Positions 59,420-64,000 of a stretch of 64,000 nt of DNA are shown piece by piece; the first letter of the stretch is position 1; every line of letters begins with the position of its first letter. The stretch spans positions 310,001 through 374,000 of the forward strand of contig NZ_HG964447.1 of NCBI RefSeq assembly GCF_000689255.1, in the 5' to 3' direction. This stretch comes from Mycobacterium triplex. Its GTDB lineage: Bacteria > Actinomycetota > Actinomycetes > Mycobacteriales > Mycobacteriaceae. Position numbers and translations under genes: made by a program. Below the pieces are notes generated by a model that was given only the letters and a program-made list of their open reading frames with translations, did not search any database and was not told where the DNA came from.

Positions 59420-60860
59420 ATGACGTGGCTCGAGCGGCTTTGCGCGGTCCACGAACGTAGCGATTGTCCCGCGGTCATCGGTGACGGGGGTTTCGTGACC
59501 GGCCGGGAATTGATCGGGCAAGAGCGTCACCGCCGCGGATCTGCTCGTCGATCTCGACGTGCAGCCAGGTCAACCGGTCCCGGCTTTACTGACCACCAAC
59601 GCCGACGCGCTGGCACTGCTATTCGGCGGTGCCGCCGTCGACAGACCGCTGGCTCCGCTCGGGCCGCGGCACACCTCCGCAGAACTGGCCGAGACGGTGC
59701 GTCGAAGCGGCTCGGCGGTCTTACTCGCCGAGGCCGCGTTCGCCGAGACGGCTCGCCACGTCGCCGACGCGGTCGGGATCCGCGCGGTGACGATACCTTG
59801 CTTGCCGGTGTCGAGGCGTCCGCTCCGTCCGCAACCCGGTCCCACAGCGATTTACTTGCACACCGCGGGAACCACCGGAGTTCCCAAGCGAGTTTCGCTG
59901 AGCGAGCGAGTGCTTGACGCGCGCGCCGCGCTGTTAGGTCGCTTGATCGGCATTGGCCCCGACGACCGCTTTGCCACCGGTGCGCCGCTACATCACATCG
60001 GTGGTCTGGGCAACATCCTGGTAGCGCTTAGGGCCGGGGCGGCAGTTATCTGTACCACGAGATTCTCCTTCGACTGGTGGCGCAACCTGAAGCAACTTCA
60101 CGCCACCCACTGCCTGCTCGTGCCGAGCATGATCGAAATGTTGCTCAGCGAGGGACTTCTCGACGCGGTTCCGCTCGATACATTGATCTATGGCGCCTCG
60201 CCGATCAGCGTCGACACGTTGCGACGCGTTCTCGGCGTATTGCCCGACGTCGCGATCGTCAGCCTCTACGGCCAAACCGAGGGCAGCCCGATCACCAGCC
60301 TGAGCCCTGACGATCATCGCCTAGCTGCCGCCAAAGATCCCGACGTTCTATCCACCGTAGGTCGGCCGGTGAGCGGCCTTCGTCTGCACATCGACGAGCC
60401 GGACCGGGCCGGCATCGGCGAAGTATTCGCCTCCGCGACGCACCTTTCCGTCCAGGCCGCCGACGGGTGGTTGCACACCGGCGATCTGGGTGTGGTGGAT
60501 GCCGACGGTTATCTCCGGCTTTGCGGTCGTCGGCATGACATGGTGGTTCGCGGTGGGGAGAACATCTATCCCCTGGAGATTGAGAATGTGCTCAGCACTC
60601 ACCGCGCGGTTGCCGCGGTCGGCGTGGTGGGCGTGCCGGAGGCCCGGCTAGGGGAAACCCTGGCCGCGTTTGTCGTGCCGGCCGATTCGGCTCATCCGCC
60701 GCGGCCCGAGGAACTAGGTTCGTTCGCCCGCGTCACGCTGGCAGGATTCAAGATCCCGAGTTACTGGTACACGGTCGCCGAACTGCCACTCAACAGCGCA
60801 GGCAAGCTCGATCGTGCCACCCTTCGCGCAACACACCTGAAGCGTCAGGGCACCGGATGA
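59420..60860 (+). pseudogene. AMP-dependent acyl-CoA synthetase with apparent +1 frameshift near the 5' end
   Basis: The N-terminus reads MTWLERLCAVHERSDCPAVIGD...GRELIG in the frame of ATG 59420, then continues as KSVTAADLLVDLDVQPGQPVPALL in the next frame after the GGG at 59516-59518. Removing one G restores an uninterrupted ligase of about 480 residues. The remainder carries TAGTTGVPK (P-loop), YGQTEGSP, LHTGDLG, RRHDMVVRGGENIYPLEIE and NSAGKLDRATL. An intact 433-codon frame could also start at GTG 59559, lacking about 45 residues. Either a real mutation in a G run or a sequencing error. Confidence 0.8.
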
Positions 60861-60997
60861 ACGTGAGTTTGGTGCGCAGGCACCCAGGCGTGCAGTTCTT
60901 CGGCGAACTCATCGCTCGCGTCCTCCGGCGTACACGTCATCCCGGCGACGGTGAAACCGCTAGATCGTATCCGTTATATAGTTTAACGTCTCCGTGT

Positions 60998-61438
60998 ATG
61001 CCGATAGCCGCGCGAAGCCTGGTCGGATCAGCACGTCGACAGAGGACCACTTTTCGTCGATCGCTCGTCGCCGTGATTGTCGCCGCAACTGCCGTCAGCG
61101 GGGTCCCGCTGGCACTGGCACCGCCGGCGCGTGCGGTACCGGCGCCCGAGGTCGAGTATGTCTACGACGTGGTGGTGCGGCGGCATTACGGCTTTCCGAA
61201 CAATGACGCGCTTGCCTACGGCCACGGGATCTGTGACAAGGTCGGCGGGGGCGAAGCGTACGGGCAGATTATGGGTGACGTGAAGAGGGACGTGACCCCC
61301 AACGATGAGTTCGCGGCCAATTACCTGGTTTCGTATGCGGTCAGCTTGCTTTGTCCTGCGCTGATATGGCAGCTGCGGAATTCAGCCGCTGGCTACCAAC
61401 CGCCGGGCGGAGCAGCCGCGCCCGGTACGTATTACTGA
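60998..61438 (+). CDS. secreted DUF732-like protein
   Basis: 146 aa from ATG 60998. A basic N-terminus (ARRQRTTFRR), a hydrophobic core (SLVAVIVAATAVSGVPLALA) and PPARAVPA form a Sec-type signal peptide with likely cleavage after ARA. The mature part, with YGFPNNDALAYGHGICDKV...FAANYLVSYAVSLLCP, matches the small two-Cys DUF732 domain common in mycobacterial exported proteins. Function unknown. TATAGT-containing AT-rich sequence about 20 nt upstream is a promoter candidate. A longer frame from 60857 is not used. Confidence 0.75.
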   Translation: MPIAARSLVGSARRQRTTFRRSLVAVIVAATAVSGVPLALAPPARAVPAPEVEYVYDVVVRRHYGFPNNDALAYGHGICDKVGGGEAYGQIMGDVKRDVTPNDEFAANYLVSYAVSLLCPALIWQLRNSAAGYQPPGGAAAPGTYY

Positions 61439-62010
61439 CGCAGGCCTCTGGCATACCAGCGCCCGGGGTGCCGGTAAAGCGCCGGATTTCAAATCCCTTG
61501 AGCCGCCGCCGCCGTGACCATCATCAGCGAGTTTGGGGTTGCGCCATAGCGTCCCAGGGGGCGGACTTTATTCATGGATATCGGAGGATATCCACGATCA
61601 GAGTGGCGGTGTCGCACTGGAGGTTGCTTATGATCGTGCTGCAGCAGAATGACTTTGAACCTCGACACCAGCACGTCAGTGCGGTGCACTAACCGGACTC
61701 GACCAAGCCTAATATCAGGTAGTTCTTGGAACAGACTCGAAACGCATTGGCTTGAAGGGAAGAGTTTCCTGAATTTCGTTACGGCAAAGTTGTCTGCTGC
61801 TCGAAGAGACGCGAATTTCGTCGTAGGCGTGTGTTGGGAACCAAGTCCTTGATGATGGCGTTGCCGTACTTGACCGTGTCAACCTCCCAAGAGATGCTCA
61901 AGACCTACGCCGGCGGAGGCGTCTCCGAAAGTAGAAACGCTATACACATTCATGTCGTACAATCACAATAGTGTCAACAGTCATGCGGGCGCTGTGGCGA
62001 TAGGAGCGAC
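61439..62010. other. 572-bp gap without a convincing gene; lower GC, with inverted repeats
   Basis: No frame shows family similarity or good codon usage; a 67-codon frame at 61649-61852 has no support. Base composition is less GC-rich than the flanks, especially 61690-61990. Two inverted repeats are present (61575-61594 and TTGAC-CGT-GTCAA at 61870-61882), and TACAAT at 61958-61963 is a possible -10 for the crotonase at 62011. May be an eroded gene or a junction of acquired DNA. Confidence 0.5.
61575..61594. repeat. 20-bp inverted repeat in intergenic gap
   Basis: TGGATATC (61575-61582) and GATATCCA (61587-61594) are perfect 8-bp arms with a 4-nt GGAG loop. Strong symmetry suggests an operator or a short hairpin. 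No T-run follows. Confidence 0.5.
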
Positions 62011-62775
62011 GTGACGAATGAGAAGACGGTGCTCGTTGATCGGCGAGCTGACCGCACGTGGGCGCGGTTGCACCGTCCGGCGCAACGCAATGCCATTGAC
62101 GCTGAAATGGTTGACCAGCTGCACGACCTCTGTGCTGAACTGGAACGCGAGCCCAAGATGCTGGTACTGACCGGAGGCAGCGAGGGAGTGTTCGCTGGTG
62201 GCGCAGACATTGGCCAGCTGCTTGAGCGCCGCAGCGACGACGCGCTAAAGGGTATTAACCTCAAGCTCTTTGAGCGTGTCCGTTGCCTCCCCATGCCCAC
62301 GGTAGCCGCAATCGATGGTTGGGCGTTGGGCGGTGGTGCTGAGCTGGCCTACGCCTGTGACATCCGGCTGGCCAGCACGCGCGCGAAATTCGGACAGCCC
62401 GAACCTCGACTGGGCATTCTTGCCGGGGCGGGCGCTACGTTTCGGCTGGTCAGGCTGCTCGGAGAGAGCGTGGCAAAACAGATTCTGCTTGCTGGGCACA
62501 CGCTCGATGCCCACGACGCTCTACGACACGGGCTGGTCTTGGCTGTGACCGAACCGGAGGACTTGTTCTCAACCGCCGACGGGGTGGTCGATCGCATGCT
62601 GATGAGTTCGGCAAAGGCGCTGAGGCTGTCCAAGCTCGCGGTCGACGCGCCCGCCGCGGCCCACCCTCACGTCGATCTGTTGGCGCAGGCGGTGCTGTTC
62701 GAGGACGCCGAAAAGTTCGCGCGCATGGGAGCATTCGTCGACGGCAAGGGCGGAACGGAGCTGCGGGCCACGTGA
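62011..62775 (+). CDS. enoyl-CoA hydratase/isomerase family protein
   Basis: 254 aa, GTG start with AGGAG 5 nt upstream. Unlike the other two crotonases here, both classical catalytic Glu are present: GWALGGGAELAYACDIRLA (Glu111) and FGQPEPRLGILAGAG (Glu131), so true 2-enoyl-CoA hydratase activity is likely. Followed 49 bp later by the PaaX-type regulator, with GTGAG-ACA-CTCAC (62779-62791) between them. Confidence 0.9.
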   Translation: MTNEKTVLVDRRADRTWARLHRPAQRNAIDAEMVDQLHDLCAELEREPKMLVLTGGSEGVFAGGADIGQLLERRSDDALKGINLKLFERVRCLPMPTVAAIDGWALGGGAELAYACDIRLASTRAKFGQPEPRLGILAGAGATFRLVRLLGESVAKQILLAGHTLDAHDALRHGLVLAVTEPEDLFSTADGVVDRMLMSSAKALRLSKLAVDAPAAAHPHVDLLAQAVLFEDAEKFARMGAFVDGKGGTELRAT

Positions 62776-62778
62776 TCA

Positions 62779-62791
62779 GTGAGACACTCAC
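62779..62791. promoter_or_regulatory. 13-bp inverted repeat before PaaX-type regulator
   Basis: GTGAG-ACA-CTCAC, 34 bp before the GTG start of the PaaX-like gene; candidate autoregulatory site. Symmetry is perfect but short. Confidence 0.35.
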
Positions 62792-62824
62792 AGCATTGAG
62801 AACGGCGACTAATGGAGGTTGCAG

Positions 62825-63700
62825 GTGGCGATAGCGCCGGATGACGGCGGAGAGGCGCCGGGAGCCACCCCCGCGGTCAGCAGGCGCCGTGAGGTGGGGG
62901 AGGGCAGCGCGCGTTCGTTGCTGACGACGATCCTCGGTGAATTCGTCTTGCCGTTCGGCCAGCGGGTGTGGACGGCAACCCTGGTGCGTTCTCTTGCACT
63001 GGTGGGAGTCGAGGAGGGCTCGGCGCGGCAGGCGTTGTCGCGGATCGCCGCTGAAGGGTGGCTGACTTCCGATCGGGTGGGTAGGCGCGTGCGGTGGTCA
63101 TTGACCGATGCGGGGCGGGGACTGTTAGAGGAGGGAGCACACCGGATCTATTCGTTTGGTTCTCGGGAATTGTCGTGGGACGGCCGATGGCTCGTTGTGT
63201 TGATTTCGATCCCGGAGTCGATGCGCGCGTTACGGCACAAGGTGCGAACCCAATTGAGTTGGGCGGGTTTCGGTTCCCCTATGCCTGGGGTGTGGATTTC
63301 GCCGCGCACCGCGGCCGCGGCCGAGGCCAAGGAAATCCTTGGTGGGCTAGACCTGTCGGATAAGGCGCTGTCATTTGTGGCCGAGTACGGTGCGCTGGGG
63401 AACCAAAACGACATGGTGTCGGCGGCGTGGGACCTCGGTGAGGTCGAGCGCCACTACGAGGCATTTATCGAGGAATTCTCTGGCTTGTCGCCGCGGTCTG
63501 CCGACGACATCTTGGTTGCGCAGATCCGCCTGGTTCATGAGTGGCGCCGGTTCCCGTTTCTGGATCCCCAATTGCCGCGACTGCTACTTCCTGCCCACTG
63601 GAGCGGTACCGCGGCGACATCGTTGTTTGAGGCCAAGCACGCCGAATGGCGGGAACCGGCCCGGCGGAGATGGAGTCAGTTCGCTGCAGACGGGGATTGA
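62825..63700 (+). CDS. PaaX family transcriptional regulator
   Basis: 291 aa. GGAGG lies 6 nt before GTG 62825, which decides the start over a TTG 6 nt earlier. N-terminal winged helix (SLLTTILGEFVLPFGQRVWTATLV, then SARQALSRIAAEGWLTSDRVGRRVRWSLTDAG) and the central PaaX domain (WDGRWLVVLISIPE...GFGSPMPGVWISP) are clear. PaaX proteins are repressors that sense aryl-CoA or acyl-CoA esters such as phenylacetyl-CoA. No paa ring-epoxidase genes are in the window, so it probably controls the crotonase and the neighbouring feruloyl-CoA-synthetase-like gene. Confidence 0.92.
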   Translation: MAIAPDDGGEAPGATPAVSRRREVGEGSARSLLTTILGEFVLPFGQRVWTATLVRSLALVGVEEGSARQALSRIAAEGWLTSDRVGRRVRWSLTDAGRGLLEEGAHRIYSFGSRELSWDGRWLVVLISIPESMRALRHKVRTQLSWAGFGSPMPGVWISPRTAAAAEAKEILGGLDLSDKALSFVAEYGALGNQNDMVSAAWDLGEVERHYEAFIEEFSGLSPRSADDILVAQIRLVHEWRRFPFLDPQLPRLLLPAHWSGTAATSLFEAKHAEWREPARRRWSQFAADGD

Positions 63701-63797
63701 CCGATCGATCGAGGGCCGTTGCCCCGCCGTACAGGGAGCGGCAGGTCATGTCCAGGCCCGATGGTGTCGAGTTCGAGGCGAGAGAATCCCGCGGCGA

Positions 63798-64000
63798 TCA
63801 GGTAGCCGAGGTAGCTGCGCGGCATACGGTGCGAGCAGAGGCAGAACCGGCGGTGAGCTCCTCAACCAACGCGGCGCGGTGCTCGCGAACCCGGCGCTGA
63901 TTGATGTAGGCCTTGTCAGTGATTTCACCGGCATCGAGATCCGGTGGCGAGGTGAGGATCAGCACTCGTTCGACCTGCTGGGCGGAACCGCCGGCCTCGG
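63798..64000 (-). CDS. C-terminus of a feruloyl-CoA synthetase-like acyl-CoA ligase, cut by window edge
   Basis: The last 66 codons of a minus-strand gene running off the window. VLILTSPPDLDAGEITDKAYINQRRVREHRAALVEEL matches the C-terminal signature I know from trans-feruloyl-CoA synthases (acidic GEITDK followed by YINQR). It would activate cinnamic/ferulic-type acids. Convergent with the PaaX-like gene, 97 bp apart. Identification rests on a short segment. Confidence 0.5.
   Translation of the reverse strand, partial: EAGGSAQQVERVLILTSPPDLDAGEITDKAYINQRRVREHRAALVEELTAGSASARTVCRAATSAT

Noticed and set aside
60857-60997. Extended start of the DUF732-like protein at the end of the ligase gene
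   Set aside because: It would place the signal peptide in the interior; ATG 60998 gives a proper Sec signal peptide.
61475-61515. T-loop-like stretch (GGATTTCAAATCC) suggesting a tRNA
   Set aside because: The stem does not close properly and no D-arm, anticodon arm or acceptor pairing could be found around it.
61649-61852. 67-codon open frame in the intergenic gap
   Set aside because: No ribosome binding site, atypical codon use for this genome and no recognisable domain.
1-64000. KstR and KstR2 cholesterol-regulon boxes
   Set aside because: No good match to TnnAACnnGTTnnA or AnCAAGnnCTTGnT was noticed in intergenic regions by eye, so the island is probably not under the classical cholesterol repressors.
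1-64000. Mobile elements, CRISPR arrays, prophage genes
   Set aside because: No transposase, integrase, regularly spaced repeats or phage structural genes were found; the short inverted repeats look like operators, not IS ends.

Overview
The window is GC-rich, densely coded actinobacterial DNA, most likely from a Mycolicibacterium/Mycobacterium-type genome. The pointers are many FadE/FadD/crotonase paralogues, F420-type luciferase-like oxidoreductases, mycofactocin-type SDRs, an NDMA-type alcohol dehydrogenase, a small DUF732-like secreted protein, frequent GTG starts and many 1-4 bp ATGA/GTGA gene overlaps. I see no rRNA, tRNA, insertion sequence, integrase or CRISPR array. Essentially the whole window is a catabolic island for aromatic or terpenoid/steroid-like carbon.

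Region by region. (1) 1-7073, minus strand: a tightly overlapped operon with an 81-aa protein, Cys-less thiolase, DUF35 protein, Rieske dioxygenase alpha and beta, acyl-CoA ligase (cut by one amber codon), crotonase and aldehyde dehydrogenase. The core order matches the set used for ibuprofen/arylacetyl-CoA dioxygenation and side-chain removal (IpfF, B, A, E, D). (2) 7272-14706, plus: meta-cleavage C-C hydrolase, dienoate hydratase, HpaI-type aldolase, two acyl-CoA dehydrogenases (pair), thiolase-fold protein, acyl-CoA ligase. (3) 14697-25637: thioesterase, fused CoA-transferase, TetR, amidohydrolase, second thiolase/DUF35 pair, small Cys-rich protein, mycofactocin-type SDR, P450, beta-hydroxyacid dehydrogenase-like protein, second mycofactocin-type SDR. 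(4) 25670-40713: phosphotransferase, F420 oxidoreductase, a P450/crotonase/DUF35/SDR/SnoaL operon, Gfo/Idh plus cupin, an ALDH/NDMA-ADH/SDR operon, two MaoC proteins, a tandem double-TetR and a CoA-transferase. (5) 40821-55708: LigB extradiol dioxygenase, a tiny membrane protein, two divergent AveC-like membrane proteins, TetR, P450, F420 oxidoreductase, then a long plus-strand run with a PEP-synthase-like kinase split into two genes (47286 and 54692) enclosing a fused double acyl-CoA dehydrogenase and a third thiolase/DUF35 pair. (6) 55747-64000: second phosphotransferase, DUF35/FadE/SDR operon, frameshifted acyl-CoA ligase, DUF732-like protein, an AT-richer gap, crotonase, PaaX-type regulator and the tail of a feruloyl-CoA-synthetase-like gene.

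How they may work together (inference): acids are CoA-activated, ring-dihydroxylated or P450-oxidised, side chains are trimmed by FadE, crotonase/MaoC and Ltp2-like thiolase/DUF35 aldolases, and the catechol-type product goes through LigB, C-C hydrolase, hydratase and aldolase. Hydroxyl groups are handled by mycofactocin-dependent dehydrogenases or, in the 43-57 kb module, possibly by phosphorylation.

The strongest unexplained signal is regulatory. A 16-bp palindrome TGACAGT-n2-ACTGTCA recurs before P450, AveC, TetR, F420, PEP-kinase, FadE34-like and phosphotransferase units, in several cases filling the -35/-10 spacer. A shorter 14-bp relative, TGACA-n4-TGTCA, recurs before the aromatic and beta-oxidation units. 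These appear to define two interleaved regulons.
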